Source: Vitis vinifera
Lineage: Eukaryota; Streptophyta; Magnoliopsida; Vitales; Vitaceae
Assembly: GCF_030704535.1 (NCBI RefSeq)
Contig: NC_081815.1
Location: 1,999,001-2,063,000, forward strand
DNA length: 64,000 nt
Reading direction: 5' to 3'
In this document: positions 41,001 through 55,147 of the stretch, one piece after another
How positions within the stretch are numbered: the stretch's first letter is position 1
Layout: every line of letters begins with the position of its first letter
The notes under the pieces: generated by a model
Database searches by the model: none
What the model was told of the DNA's origin: nothing
What the model saw: the letters and a program-made list of their open reading frames with translations, nothing else
Position numbers and translations under genes: made by a program

Positions 41001-44000
41001 CTTTCATTTTGGAAATTGATATGTAGTTATTACCTTTTTTCTTTTGGCAAATTACCAAAATTAATGTTATTTCTTAAGAAAGACATCAATTATAGATGGG
41101 AAGTGTGCACCTGTATCAAAAGATTTAGTAAAAACATGTCATGAGTACTTAAATGAGTCCTGAATGATAGCTTTCCTCATAATTTCTTGGTTCAAAATAT
41201 TAAATTCAACATAGGGCACGGCATGGATCCCACAGGATTGTTTGTAACTGTAGTCTCATGTTTTGAATGGACTTTACTAGGAAACTTTATGGACTCTTTT
41301 TGAATGGTCAGTTTGGTCTCCAGAGCTTATGTACCCATTCTCACCATTTACCTATATTTCCCCGATTTGCTGTTTTACCATCAAGTATCTTTATTCTGCA
41401 TGATCATGTTTATGGTTTGTTTTCGTTGCCATGGTTTTCCCAGTGTTCTCTACCTTTACCAGAAGTTCAAAGTGGAAATTCGTGTAAAAGATTTCATTCT
41501 ACATGGATTTTTCTTCTTTTTCTTTTTTATCATGTGCTTGTACACTAAAATTTTTAGGGAAAATTTATTTGAAAGTATGTGATTATATTTCTTTAGAAGA
41601 AAAACTTTGATACATTGAACTGTTTGAGGTGTAAAAGTTGTGGTAAATTGTGGATGTTGCACATGGAGCCATATTATCCACACTATTCTACATACTGTCT
41701 GCACTTTTAGTCACTTGTAAGAAATTAATAGACTACTAATTTTATCCTTTCATTCTCAAGTGATGGAGAGACATTCATATCAGCTGATGATCTACGCATA
41801 AACCTTTGGAACCTGGAAATTAGCAATCAAAGTTTCAATATTGTTGATGTGAAGCCTACTAACATGGAGGATCTGACTGGTACGGATTTTTAGTCCTCTT
41901 TCATGATTTGTTCTACTAGTTTTGTCTTCCTTTTTTGTCATCTCTTCTGGCATGTACTTCAGGTGGTGTTGATATTTTGTATTGTTTATGCTTTACTGTT
42001 TGTTCCTCATCCATGGTAGATAATCATAAGTTCATGACTCCTGGTGTTGTAATAGATACAAACTTTTTCTTTACGTAGGATATTTATTTGGGTTAATTGC
42101 AACATGTTGTTAACCAATCACACGTCTGAAGTTATGCTTCTGAAACACATGCAGAAGTGATAACATCCGCTGAATTCCACCCTACACACTGTAATATGTT
42201 GGCATACAGTAGCTCAAAGGGCTCAATCCGTCTTATTGATTTGCGACAATCGGCTCTCTGTGATAGTCATGCCAAATTGTGAGTGATTTATTAATTATTA
42301 ATCTATCTTACTTATTCTTTTAAGTGCATTTGTCCGTGCTGGAAGATCTGATTTGCTACTAACTCCAAAAAGCATATCAGACCTGTTGAATTTAATTTCA
42401 AACATGCTTTTAATAGCCAACAGTAAATGTTCATGCAGGTTTGAGGGAATGGAGGCACCTAATTCAAAATCTTTTTTCACAGAGATAATTGCTTCAATTT
42501 CAGACATTAAGTTTGGAAAGGACGGAAGATACATACTTAGTCGCGATTACATGAATCTGAAGGTTTACTCCTATTTATCTGCTATTTCTTTAATATGTTA
42601 TTTTTGACATGAGGTATTCATTATTGCATTGTAGATAGTTGTGGTAACTGTAGGCTGCTGCATATGATTCATGCTATTGGCTTTATGAAGGTTTGCTAAC
42701 TGCTTTTGACTCTTAGAAGAGACATTAACTTTGATTTTTTCATTATTGATTTTTTCATGGCGAATTTATCTTCTTTTTTTTTCTATGTAATTTAATGACT
42801 ACTTTTGTGAGTTTACATAAAAAAAATTTATAAAGCTATTGTTGTTATACTTTTAACCTGTAAAGAAATCCAGAACATAGTGATGAGATAAATTTTTTGA
42901 CTGACAATGGTGGTTTTAGCAAGTATAGCTCCTGTTTCCTGAGGGTTATCTATTACTGTCATTTTGATGTTTTGACCACCTCCTCTCCGACCCACTTTTG
43001 GGTCTTTTCTCACATCTCTATGGCATATTCATGAGATATTCTCGCTATACTGCCAAATTTTTTGGAGTTTGAAGTTGCCTACTGATTATACTACTGTCTT
43101 GGACATTGAAGAATTTTTTCTACAACCTTTCAATTTAATATAATAGATTTGGGAAATTTTTTTATTTGGATGATGAAAGAGTTGAAGTTGTTGCTGTACA
43201 TGCAAGTGATGAATCTTTGGACTGGTAAGGTAAAGTCTCCAGTTTGTTTAAGATGGAATAATGTTATATATTTCTGTTTCTTTCTGAACAAATCAAGGTC
43301 TTAGCAATAAAGCGAGCATATCTTTTGTTATCTGAAACATCCTCCACCAAGCCACAGGTCAAACTAAATCAAAGCTTGTACAAAGTAGGTGATGCTTTTT
43401 TCTTTGCTAGGCAAACAGAGATATATTGACAAGCACAATAGTGTAGATGATGCTCAAGTCACTCTAGTGCAGTCATCATCAGAAACAACAAATATCTCAA
43501 TTTTATTTCGTCTCTGAATTTAAACTTTCTTTCACCAACCCTAGCACTCTGTGAGGTTATTTATCCATGTGATAGACTGTAAATACAAGTATCTATGTTG
43601 GTATGAGCTTGTCTAAACTTCAAACACAACCTTTTACTCAACTTCAGAATTCCAAATCCAACTGATCAAGAACCATTTGTTTTGGTTGGATCAGTAGTTG
43701 ATCAAATCACTTATCCTGTGATTCTACATGTTTAAGTTCTCGTTCTTACTGATAGGATCAGAATGGAGTTTGAAATTAGAAAGAATTATGTCAACATGAA
43801 GCAAAATTGGTGGGTTATATTCCTAGACAATCTCCATCTGAGAAAATAATGGTTTTCATTTGTACAACTTATAGCTTCTGACTGAATTACTGATCTATAT
43901 GATTTTCAGCTTTGGGACATCAATATGGATTCAGGTCCTGTTGCAACTTTTCAAGTTCATGAATATTTGAGGCCCAAGGTGCGATTTTCTTCTTTTGAAA

Positions 44001-44991
44001 TCTATCATCTAAAGGCCAAATAAGCAACCTATATAATTGATCTAAGTGTATCATTTTATCCATAATGATGGTGGGACTTGTACTCTGATCTTGATCAGTT
44101 GTGCGATTTGTATGAAAATGATTCAATCTTTGACAAGTTTGAGTGTTGTCTGAGTGGAGATGGAACTCGAGTTGCAACTGGTTCATACAGGTATGCCTTT
44201 TTTAAATTTTTGCAGAACCTTCCTTTTTTTTCCCCCTTCTTCTTTCCTTTTAGGTTGTCATTAAGGTTGGAAGGGATCTGGTTGTTGAAACCCTTTGGAA
44301 TGTGCAATACTAATACTGTTTCCATGGTCCCAGCAATCTCTTCCGCGTTTTTGGCTGTACTGCAGGAAGCACCGAGGCTACAACTTTGGAAGCCAGCAAA
44401 AACCCCATGAGGTATGTGTCCTAACTATAACAGTAATGATCAGTGCATGACAAACCATGGTATCAAGTGATTTAACAATAATGATGCCAATATCAGTAAC
44501 AAGAATAACAACGCAACACCACCTTTGAGGTTTGTGATTATATCTGAAAATGATGATGTTATTCTTTGACACATTTGGAGAGTTTGAGAAAAAAAATCAT
44601 TGTGTCAATATTGCATCTCATCAACTACATCGATACTTCTTGTTGGAACAACTTCTGTGGTATTTTATGTTCTCTTTTTTTATGCATACTAATGCTTAGG
44701 AGACAAGCACCTGCCCCTTCAAGGCCGAGATCTTTGAGCACTTTCGCACGCGTTGGCCGACGAGGTCTGCATCTTCTTATGAAGGCTTCTATACTTGTCC
44801 TTTTTAACTTTGCCTTCTAGTGATGTAATTCCTTTTCTTGGGGATTTTTGATAGGACCAGAAAGCCCTGCGGTTGATGCAAATGGAAATGCATTTGACTT
44901 GTCCACAAAGTTGCTCCACTTAGCTTGGCACCCAACTGAGAATTCCCTCGCCTGTGCCGCTGCAAACAGCCTGTACATGTATTTTGCATAA
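38030..44991 (+). CDS. PP2A 55-kDa regulatory subunit B (B55), WD40 protein
   Basis: Fourteen exons join in phase to 507 aa: 38030-38135, 39126-39229, 39363-39461, 39559-39678, 39843-40037, 40460-40551, 41761-41879, 42155-42278, 42439-42562, 43910-43978, 44099-44190, 44334-44411, 44700-44764 and 44855-44991. The product is the substrate-selecting beta-propeller subunit of protein phosphatase 2A. Family signatures run the length: [113 protein letters not shown] and the C-terminal [20 protein letters not shown]. Length and motifs match Arabidopsis ATB-alpha/ATB-beta. The start gives [15 protein letters not shown], typical for the family. The acceptor before exon 13 lies after a T-rich tract. 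Confidence 0.95.
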
Positions 44992-46682
44992 GTCTGAGAG
45001 GCAGTCCCTGTCACTTTTCGAAGTTCTTACAGAAGTCGCTTAGCATTCCCCACCAACCAACAATGCATCAGATGCTCGTCCAATCTTAGAAACTGTAGCA
45101 CATTCCCCATAACCAGAAGTCCAGAAGCGGCTGTCATGGAATCCAAGAGGAATGAAGTCGTTCGTTGTTCCCGGGCCAGGCAGCTCATTTTTTTATTTGT
45201 TCCCCCCCTTCTCTTTTATAAGTACAAAGGTGTAGTTCTATCTTTATTCAGCTAAGTTTAGGTCTGGAACAATTTCGTAGATCTCCTACAACCAAAAACA
45301 AAGGCTATTAATTATAATAGCCACTAAACTGTGCCTGTTGTATTACATTAACCACATTCACCCCTCTTCTTCCAATCAGTCTTGTATGAATTTTAAAGTT
45401 TGAGTGCACATGAAATGTCATCTTGGTTGTTGACGGAAGGGGAAAACCTTTTGTAAGTTTTCCTTTTTTGGTTCATTTTTTTGGTAACTAAGAAGAAAAT
45501 TCAATAACTTCCATGTAGCAATGCAAAGTCAAGGGCAGGATTGGTTTGTACAAATCTTGTTATTCTGTTTTCTTTTAGCTGACCTTTCAGTACGCCAGAA
45601 GTTTTATTCTAGACACTGTAGTCTGGTCTCAGCTTGGATCATCTTTACTCTGTTTGGTGCCCAGAAAAAGTGACAAAAAAGTTCAATTTGAACCTATTGA
45701 AAAAATTGAGTTGTGAATTATTGTTGAAACAATGCTTTGTTTTCTGATAACATTTTTAATTATTTTTAGTTGTTTTTGAAAGAGAAAATGGTTGGGGAAC
45801 TTGGATACAAAATAGAATTTTGTTTTAAAAATCAACAAAGAACTATTTTTGAAACTACTTTCTATCTGTTTCCCTCACTTTCTCATAAATCAAACAGTAT
45901 AACCCCATAGAGTGTAGGTGGAATCTTTTTCTAATGAGCTTGAAATGTAGAGAATCCCATCTCCTACCAAGTAAAAAAATGAGAGTTGTCTGCATGTAAC
46001 CCCATGGGGAAACATCATTCACACAAGTGGATTTATCATGTCTCTTAAGTACTAATAGCAACAGTAGTTAGTATATTTTGTTTGATCTTAAAAAAATTAA
46101 CCAGCTTTCAAGAGATTCTGATGTGAACATTATTTTATAGCAGGCGTCCTACAATTGGCTTCCACTACACATTGCAGAACCACCTTAAAAAAAGGGTAAT
46201 TTTCTTGGTCAACATGACAATGTTTCCACCACTGCAAGTATCAGAGTGAAAAAATTTACAAACCCCACCAAAAATTCTTCATTGTTTAAAGGAATACCAT
46301 GCCGATGATGGCGAAAGATGAACTACTCCATTGACAAATTGTAGCACAGGTAATACCCTAGCTATGAGATTGAACTCCCAATTTGAGCTTCAATCTTGAT
46401 CCAATGGCACTATGTACAACAAAGAAATGAGACCTAGACAAGATACAAACAAATGATATTGTTTCTATCACATGACCTTTTTTGGTACGGCTTGGAAAAA
46501 TAACTTCTTGGAATGACTGGGCTCGTAGGACATTGTGGCCTATATTCCTAACAACTTAATGGTTTTAGAAAAATTGATGACTTAACATGCTCTCAAAACC
46601 GTGTTTGACCATACGTTCTAAGTTTCTCCTACAACTCTGTCAACCTATATCTTAATGGTTTAATTTTTTTTTTTAAATTAGG

Positions 46683-47052
46683 ATTATGTTTGAAAACTAT
46701 TTTAAAAAACAGTTAAATATGAAAATATATTTGGTTTTTAATTGTTCTCAAAACAACTTTTTGAGAAATATTCAAACAAATTGTTTTTGGGTTGTTTTTA
46801 TTTCTTTTCATTGAGTATGATCGAAAAACGAAACATAATAGATAAAAGATATTTTTAAGAAACATTTAGAACCGCAAATAAGTTCCTAATCATTTTTTCT
46901 TTTTCTTTTTTTATAAAACTTCGAAGAACCATTTCTTAAAACGATTTTTAAAAACTGTTTTTGAAAATGTTCCCAAAAGTGAAAACATACAAAAAAAAAA
47001 AAAAACTATTTTTTGAAACTGTTTTGGAAATTGTTTCCAAGCAAACTTAGAT
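46683..47052. repeat. MITE-like element of the GTTTGAAAACTATTTT type
   Basis: The left end reads ATTATGTTTGAAAACTATTT and the right end GGAAATTGTTTCCAAGCAAAC. Taken as inverted repeats they agree loosely (TTTG..GAAAC). The inside is rich in ACTGTTTTTGAAAA-type blocks. A related end appears at the ACC synthase stop codon (about 51984). Confidence 0.45.
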
Positions 47053-48275
47053 TTCTTTTATCTGTAATCCCATTATACATCACACTTATCTTCTACATTA
47101 TTGAAACCACAATCTTTCCTTCAAAGATGCATCACTTCATGTGATGATAATCTTCTCACAATTCTTAATCTCACATCATTTTGGTTAACCTCTCAAGGAT
47201 TAGATTTTGTTTCATTTTGTATTGCACTTGTGCGCCATACCAGCATTCACCATGATTAGAGCTTCATGTGTTGCTCATAATTCCAGTGTATGCACATCAT
47301 TTAGCTTAATCAATCTTTAGTCTTGCCAACCAATGCCTCTTTATTATACTGGAATCTCGTCATGCACGCTCATTAAGCTTAAACTTGCAAGCGATCCTCG
47401 CTTCTATTATAATGACAAAGAAATCGACCCAAACTGAGGTTTCAACTCTTCATACAAAATAAATCTCGAACTGGGGCTCAGTTCTGAGTTGTCCAATCAG
47501 GTTCCGCACGTGAGCTATCCAGCATACTCTCTGAGTAATTAGATTATATGATTTAGAGATTACTTCCTCTAGAGGGCTTCAATGAACACCCCATAAAATA
47601 TCAAGGAAAGCATGTGTCTGAATTTTCATAAGTAAATGGAAGTTAGGATGAATAGTCATAATGCTGAGCGCACGAGCGTGGCTGCTCGGTTGGCATGGAG
47701 CTGGAGACTAATAGAAGAATTGGAATAGAGAAGAGGTCTGAAATTTCATACCAGCAGGGAGGAAATCTCTAGTTTTTTTAATGGCTCTGATGAAGCAATC
47801 TTATCTTGTATCATATGTGGTTCATCTTGGATCACAATTTAGGGTTCTAATAATTGTGGCCTGATTGGGGTGATAGAGAATAGAAAAATCATCGCAAAAA
47901 GGCGGTTCTTGGCTCATATGGACCTGAACTTGTTAGGAAATGCAGGGGAAGAAAAAGCCAGGAAAGCGTAGAGACTAAAAAATTGATGCAGAGTGGGTGG
48001 TCAAAGCTTATGTGGAAGGAGATGGACTAGAGTTAATGCCTTACAGGTTTCCAGCCATGGCAACAACTTCCAACTAAATGAAAAAGAAAGCTTAATTAAG
48101 AAAACCGACACCATGTTTATATTAAGTGTACTATATGTAAGTTGCAAGCACCATTTTCTCAAGGAAATTTCCAGTGTAGGGACAGTTTTTAGCGTGTTTT
48201 TTGCAGGGATATTAGTGAGCAAGCAGCACCTCCATGGCCTTCTTAGGCCATGAATGAAACACGCTAGGAATCATG

Positions 48276-48299
48276 AATATGCGCGTCATCGCGCATATT
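48276..48299. repeat. GC-core palindrome AATATGCGCG-TCAT-CGCGCATATT
   Basis: A perfect inverted repeat of 10-bp arms around a 4-nt spacer. The GCGCGT core also fits a CAMTA-type CGCG box. No adjacent gene makes its use obvious. Confidence 0.7.
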
Positions 48300-50183
48300 A
48301 AATGAAGAAGAAACAAGCTTATGATCACTATGCTTATTTTTGAATTTCTAATGGGGCTAGAGTCAGTATAAAATATCAATCAGACCTACCCAATATTCTA
48401 CTGCTATATATCTTCCCTTTGGGATGATCTTAGCATGATTAGAATAAGGATTTCCTATGTGGCCAATTATTATTGGTATTGTATCTTGTTAGGAGATTCG
48501 CGCATTCTCATAGGACACGACGATATGTTAATTCCCTTTTCCGACCATTTGTAGAAACACCCTTATTTTACCTCATTTGATTATAGGTAATTTAGTGTAT
48601 GGCAGAGAGACTTAACACAGAATCTTAAGCTTAGGAGTGGTGGTATTAGGCCTAATTGTACTTGTACCTCATTTCCAAATCAGAACTCAGAAAACTGTCT
48701 CTTTCATTTGTAGCCCATATTCGCAACACAAAGTGATCAACATCCCTATCTTCTTTGAAGGTGTTCATGGAATGAGCTGTTAACAATTAGGATAATCACA
48801 TCTAATGCTCTTGTCCAGGACAACTAGGGAGTTTTAAATATAGATGTGATGCTACTGAAAAGGCCCTAAAGCATCCCCACCCGTCAGCTTCCCATGCCAT
48901 ATGGCCATTTGTCCTGTCTCTTTCATATGAACCCCCACACCCCACCCCACAACTTCGGGGCTGCTTCACTGATATGCTGTCACTAAGTTGGAATCCACCC
49001 AAGTAAGAAAAAAAAGAAGGAAACAAGAATACTACTATAGTACTGAGCTTTACATGATAATATTTGTTTTTGGGGTACCTACCACACTAAAAATTCAATG
49101 CTTTCTGTGAATTTTCTCACTGATTCCCACAGAGGGTCTTATTCAATAATCAACTTGATGCTTCTATTGGTTGAGTAAAGAAGGATTTTCAAGTATTCAA
49201 GTAAGAAAAAGATACTGTAATTGCCCGTATGTGAATGTGACCACAACCCCATTATTCAGAAATAAAAAACAAAATCTTCATATCTGGTGAAGACCATTTA
49301 CTCGATACTTGTCTCTCCCCTAGAGGCCGAGGCTGCCAACAGTCGTCATCAATAGCTCCTATCACGTTCTCTTTTCACTTTATGATGCAATCTAACTAAT
49401 GAAAAAATCTTATATATGTTGTTGGGTTCTTCTTGCACATGGATCTTCATGATCTTGAGCCCCACCTTAATCTGCAGCAGCATATTCTCCATGTCATTAT
49501 ATTTTTCTTATCGCCCTTCTTCTCCCTTCTCTTGTCTTGTTTAATATTGCCTAAACCTGTTTGTTGAAATCCACACAACAAACTAAATCCTAGCATGCCT
49601 ACTAATTCATATATATATATATATATAATGATATAAGCCATTGATCTAATGAGAAATACCCATAGCTGCAATGGATATTTCAGCAAATTACTAGGTCTCG
49701 TGGCCATGATGAGGTCAACAGATCTTCCCGGAGCTTCTGTTTTGTCTCAACTTTGTTTTCAAATCAGAATCTTAATCTTGTGTAAATTGGTATCTTTGTC
49801 AGGCATCAGAAACTTAACTACTCTTAGATCTCTTCAAATATTTGCATATGGCATGTATTCTACAAGCGGATTCGAGAGTTTGATCAGCAAGGATTTGATT
49901 AGTCATAGGTTGCGAAAAGTGGGGATTTGTAAAGAGAGCTCATCCATCATTAAGGGTCTATTACAAACGAGGTTTTACTGTTCTAACTACAGAAAAATTA
50001 GAAATTTAATGTTAATCATAATTCTAAACACCCATCCCCAACAACCACCACATATTTGATGTGGATCTCTTGGAGATTGAGATACACAAAGCTTTGTACA
50101 GTTGTACAATAGACAAAAACAATTGTGTAAATAGTTATAGCCTGATCAATCATTGGAAATTTTTTTTTTCTGCTTCCGTCTCT

Positions 50184-50191
50184 CTTATAAG
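50184..50191 (+). promoter_or_regulatory. Possible TATA box of ACC synthase
   Basis: CTTATAAG lies about 104 bp upstream of the ATG, after a C/T-rich tract. This is a normal distance for a short 5' leader, but it was judged by eye only. Confidence 0.35.
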
Positions 50192-50294
50192 AAGGGGGGC
50201 TTCCAGAACTGTTTCATTCATCAGTTCTCTTTCAGCTCTCAGTCACTTGGCAGCTTTTCTCAGTGAAGGGCTTCATTATCTGCAAAAGCTAGCT

Positions 50295-51993
50295 ATGGCC
50301 ATAGAGATTGATCAGCAGCCTCCTGTTGGGTTATCAAGAGTTGCAGTTTCTGAAACTCATGGAGAGGACTCCCCATATTTTGCTGGCTGGAAAGCATACG
50401 ATGAAAACCCTTATGACGAATCCAAGAACCCATCAGGAGTCATACAGATGGGCCTAGCAGAAAATCAAGTAAGTATCAAGACGATAAATCAAGAAAAAGA
50501 AAGAGATATATAGAAACCCTCGTCTTAAAACTTTCCTTCAGAATCTCCAACTTGATCACTAGAATCTGCATCTAATCTTCTCTTCCTTTCCTTGAACAGG
50601 TCTCGTTTGATTTGCTAGAAGAGTTCCTGAAACAGCATTCTGAAGCATCCAGCTGGGGGAACAAAATCTCCGGGTTTAGAGAAAATGCATTGTTTCAAGA
50701 TTACCATGGACTCCAGTCTTTTCGCAAGGTACCTCTCTTTGGAAAACCCATATACATTTTTCCACAGATGGGAAGATTTTATACCCATATTCTACAATCC
50801 CTAACCAGATAAAACTAATCATGGAATGCATATATCTACATATGTACACAGGCAATGGCAAGTTTCATGGAACAAATAAGAGGGGGAAGGGCGAAATTCG
50901 ACCCTGATAGAGTAGTTCTAACTGCAGGTGCAACTGCAGCTAATGAACTACTAACATTCATTTTAGCAGATCCTGGTGATGCCTTGCTGGTTCCAACCCC
51001 TTACTATCCAGGGTAAGAACTGGGCCTCGTTCAAACTTTACAGTCATGGAACTTCATTTCACATATCATCTTTCAGTTTGTGTCTTTGAACTGATAAAAA
51101 TGGTGATCTTTTTCTTCAGATTTGACAGAGATTTGCGGTGGAGGACGAGTGTAAAAATAGTGCCAATCCATTGTGACAGCTCAAACAATTTCCAGGTCAC
51201 TCCCCAAGCTTTAGAAGCTGCATACAATAATGCTGAGGCCATGAACATCAAAGTCAGAGGAGTACTCATCACTAACCCATCAAATCCTTTAGGCACAACC
51301 ATCCAAAGGTCCGTCCTTGAGGAGATTCTCGACTTTGTGACACGCAAGAACATCCACCTCGTCTCCGATGAAATCTACTCCGGCTCCGTCTTCTCGTCAT
51401 CAGAATTCGTCAGCATTGCTGAAGTTCTCGAAGCCCGCAATAATAAAGGGTCAGAAAGAGTCCACATTGTTTACAGTCTTTCCAAAGATCTCGGTCTCCC
51501 GGGCTTTCGAGTCGGGACAATATACTCTTACAATGATAAGGTTGTAACCACCGCAAGGCGAATGTCGAGCTTCACCCTTATCTCTTCTCAAACACAGCAT
51601 CTATTGGCCTCCATGTTATCTGACAAGGAATTCACTCAGAATTACATAGAGACGAACCGAGAAAGACTGAGGAAGAGATATGAGATGATCATTCAAGGCC
51701 TGAGGGTTGCTGGGATCGAGTGTTTGCAAGGGAATGCGGGGCTGTTCTGCTGGATGAATTTAAGTCCATTGTTGGAGACACCCACAAGAGAAGGTGAATT
51801 GGCTCTTTGGAACTCCATCCTGCATGAAGTGAAGCTGAATATATCTCCAGGGTCTTCCTGCCATTGTTCTGAACCAGGTTGGTTTAGGGTTTGTTTTGCT
51901 AACATGAGCGAGCAGACACTAGAAGTTGCACTCGACAGAATACATCAATTCATGAAGCGGAGGTGTGATAAAGAGAAACTTGGGCATGTTTAG
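50295..51993 (+). CDS. ACS7: 1-aminocyclopropane-1-carboxylate synthase, type III (ACS7-like)
   Basis: Four exons (50295-50468, 50600-50728, 50852-51012, 51120-51993) join in phase to 445 aa. The enzyme is PLP-dependent and converts S-adenosylmethionine to ACC, the committed step of ethylene synthesis. Key regions are [72 protein letters not shown] and [14 protein letters not shown] with the PLP lysine K277. The substrate-contacting Arg is in [10 protein letters not shown]. The C-terminal tail after the last helix is very short ([13 protein letters not shown]), without the MAPK/CDPK sites of type I or the longer tail of type II, so it is type III like Arabidopsis ACS7, which it also follows closely in sequence. 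Three introns are usual for ACS genes. The stop codon appears to lie in transposon-like sequence. Confidence 0.95.
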
Positions 51994-52075
51994 AAACTGT
52001 TTTGGAAACAGTTTTTTCGCCCTCAGAAACAAAAACAAAAACAGTTTTCTAAATTAGAAAACAGTTTGATAGAAT
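51980..52075. repeat. MITE-like end overlapping the ACC synthase stop codon
   Basis: GGGCATGTTTAGAAACTGTT continues as TTGGAAACAG. Its mirror-like counterpart ACAGTTTTCTAAATTAGAAA-ACAG is about 50 bp downstream. This is the same style of end as the 46683-47052 element. The TAG of the gene is inside it, so the last few residues may be transposon-derived. Confidence 0.4.
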
Positions 52076-52404
52076 GGAACATATGAAACTTCGATGTTAT
52101 GTGTAAGTGTACACCAAATTTCATTGAAAATAAGTTAAGAAAACAATTGAGGTTACTGTTATCAAGAATGGTTCTCTTGAAAACGTTGCCAAATCAGCTC
52201 CTAATCTCTTTCTGTTTTCTTTTTTCTCTCCATAGCCTCATGCTTCCCTTTTTCTTTTCTTATAAGATTAAGTGGGTTCTTTCATGCAGCGTGCTGTATA
52301 AACTAGTCTGAATTGAAATAAATTTTTGTTTGCTTGCTGTGACAAGCAAATTTCCTAAAAATATTTAAGTATAACACCGTGGAAGTCTCCTACAGGGAGC
52401 AAGT

Positions 52405-52406
<2 letters not shown>

Positions 52407-52483
<77 letters not shown>
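52407..52483. repeat. (TC)n(TA)n compound microsatellite
   Basis: About 19 TC units pass directly into about 19 TA units, 77 bp in all. It lies about 400 bp downstream of the ACC synthase stop codon. Likely highly length-polymorphic. Confidence 0.95.
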
Positions 52484-52487
<4 letters not shown>

Positions 52488-54557
52488 GTATGCATAGAGG
52501 AGATGGGAGCAGTGGCTAGCTGGAGCTTGAGGGAATTCTAATGTCATATAATTCATTCTAAATTATTGCGGGGCTTGACCCTTGAGGAGGATTACAACAA
52601 TGAAATCTGACAGTAGGGGACAAGGGCCATAATAGCTCAACCCAAGGCTAGAAAATATGAGCTTATAGACTTTGACAATTGAGCTGCATGATTCTACCAT
52701 GGCCGTATCATAATCAAACTGGCTTGATTAGGATGTGCCTTGATTTGATAAGATATGGCAGGCTTTCAATCTACATATATAAGCTTGTGCATGGTATTGG
52801 CTAGCTACACTCCCTCTTTATATTCCAGTCATATGATTCACCATTCCTTGTCAGAATTTCCTCAGATAAGATTGATTAGTAAATTATAAACCATACCCAT
52901 CTACACCCATCTTTACCAGATATTTCAATAACGTATAGAGAAAGAAAAAGATTGAGAAATATTTATATTAGAGACTTCTACTTTAATACAAACCTTATAT
53001 TAATTCAAATTACCGCTTTTATTCTAATTTAAATTAAGAATAAATATTAACTTTCTGGGTGGACAATTTCAAAAGTAGATAAATTTTTATATATTTGATG
53101 ATCATTGGCAACCAACTCTAAAGCTAATTAATTTTTAAAGTATCTTAATCTTGACACGTATCCTCTTATCATCACTTTCTTGAGCACTGCACTAATCTCA
53201 TAAACAACTAGTTGTTTATCCATTCAAGTACGTAGTTGCTTTCCTAAAAGACTAACAAAGTTGAGTGTTGTATAGCATTATACTTAACATTGATTTTTTA
53301 AGTCAATTCTTTATGTTTAATATCACTGTTGAAAACAACAAGGAATCGAGCAATGATCATGAAAATCCATGTCGTGGATAAGAATAAGGGTTATAAAAAA
53401 TGGTTATTAAAAAATAATTATATAATGTTTTTTAAAATAAAAGTGAACTCGGGATACTTATGCTTTCAAATATTTTTATTATTTATATGATTATTTTTTA
53501 AAAATAACACTAAAAAACCAATATTTTTGATATAATAATATATTGGTTGAAGTAAGATTTCGTAATGTGTTACATCATTCTATTAGTAAGTTGGCTAATA
53601 TCTATTCATTGAATTATGATATCATCGATTCATCAAGTTATGATATCATCGATAAATTTTGCAAGTATATATATAGAATTTTTTTTATAATGACAATAAA
53701 TTCTATGTGAACAAAGTAGATGCCTTCCCAAACATAGCCTAGACTACTCACTTGTGTATTACAAAATGCATAGGGTATACTTCATACAAAAAGACAGAAG
53801 AGACATAAAAAAAACATCCCTGCGACTTCACGTGTGGAGGGAGTTGTTGAGAGTCGAGGGCTTTTTCCCGTTTGTTGAATTTATTGGGCCTACGTCTCTA
53901 AGCATTTTCAAACCAAAAGTCAACTTGTCCACAACGCTCACAGACGTGGCCCCCCAACACTACCCCCGGAATGGATACGATAACATCCCTTCAAAAATTG
54001 TAACATTATGTGGCAAGCTCACACAGATTGCCACATGGGCGGGACTCCATATGTATAGTACTTCCCCAGCTGCACCCTCTTGAACTACTAAATTAAAGCT
54101 ACTGGACACTGTAATGAATTCAATTGTATAGCTGGCTGCCGTGATCCCCGCTGAACACCATGGATCAGTAATCAGTATAAGGTCCACATTTGAACGTAAT
54201 CAGCAAGGCTAGTCATCATGATGGTAAGGGGTAAAGACTTGTATTTCTAATTTTAATGGCAAGATAATGTTAAGTAATATGCATATTTCAAGTCCAGGAA
54301 AATGTACTTCTTCAAAGCCATCATGGGGCTGCTGGACTATCACAGGCGGGATTGTAAGTTTGTAAACAATCTGGGTATTCGGAGTTACGACGGTATGATC
54401 GGGTCTATACGTTTTTTATGGAATGAAAAAGACAAATATGATAGTATCCTAACTATAGAATGTGACCTTAATCAAAATACATACATTTGTCTCTTACAAA
54501 TTTTTTTATTAATCTATATATAAAGTGTCTTCTACTCGACCCATTTCTCCAAAACAA

Positions 54558-55110
54558 TTCACAATATGTTTGATAGTGATTATGAAAAGTGTTTTTAAGT
54601 TTTGTAACACTTAAATTTTTTTATTTTTTAAATATTAGAAATGTTAAAAATATTTTTCAAAATCACTGTCAAACGCATTATATTAAAGCCCATAAAAGTG
54701 TTTTTTAAAAAACATTATTAAATAAGATTTTAAAGGATGTTAAAACTTATTTGACAATAATTTTAAGAAGCATTTTTATATTTTCTAATATTTGAAAATA
54801 ACCCTTTTAATAAAAAAAATTAAGTATTGAAAATATTAGGATCACTGTCAAACGAGTTCTTAAAAACTCGTCATAATACTTGAAAAGATCTCTTTATAAA
54901 AAATATAGTAAAAAATCACTTTTAAAAAATTAGAGAATCAATTTCAAGTTATTTTTAGATAACTTCTCAAATAATAACGAACTATCAAAAGCAATTTTTT
55001 TTTTTTTAATTCACATCAAAACACTTCCAATAAAAAGTGTGTGACTATTAAAATCACTTTCAAGAGAATTCTTCAACTTCAAAACACTTGAAGATTAAAA
55101 AGTGTTTCTA
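54558..55110. repeat. Adjacent MITE copies, CAAACGCACT family
   Basis: One copy (54558-54685) is complete: it starts TATGTTTGATAGTGATTATG, then AAAAGTGTTTTTAA, and ends TTTTCAAAATCACTGTCAAA-CGCA, with clear inverted ends. A second, more decayed copy follows (about 54740-54860), and further fragments run to 55110. The same family forms the cluster at 59786-60330. Confidence 0.65.
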
Positions 55111-55147
55111 ATAAGAAGATTTTATTACATACAATAACTTTCCTTAA

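Larger units (their letters stand above)
44992..50294. other. 5.3-kb gap between PP2A B55 and ACC synthase
   Basis: The first 700 bp or so are probably PP2A 3' UTR and downstream DNA. A dispersed repeat relative lies at 46540-46640 and a MITE-like element at about 46683-47052. The rest up to the ACC synthase promoter shows no protein-like frame. An AT microsatellite is near 49609-49626. Confidence 0.45.

Noticed and set aside
53754-54083. 109-codon frame downstream of ACC synthase
   Set aside because: It starts on a non-ATG codon, is isolated in repeat-rich DNA and has no recognisable motif.
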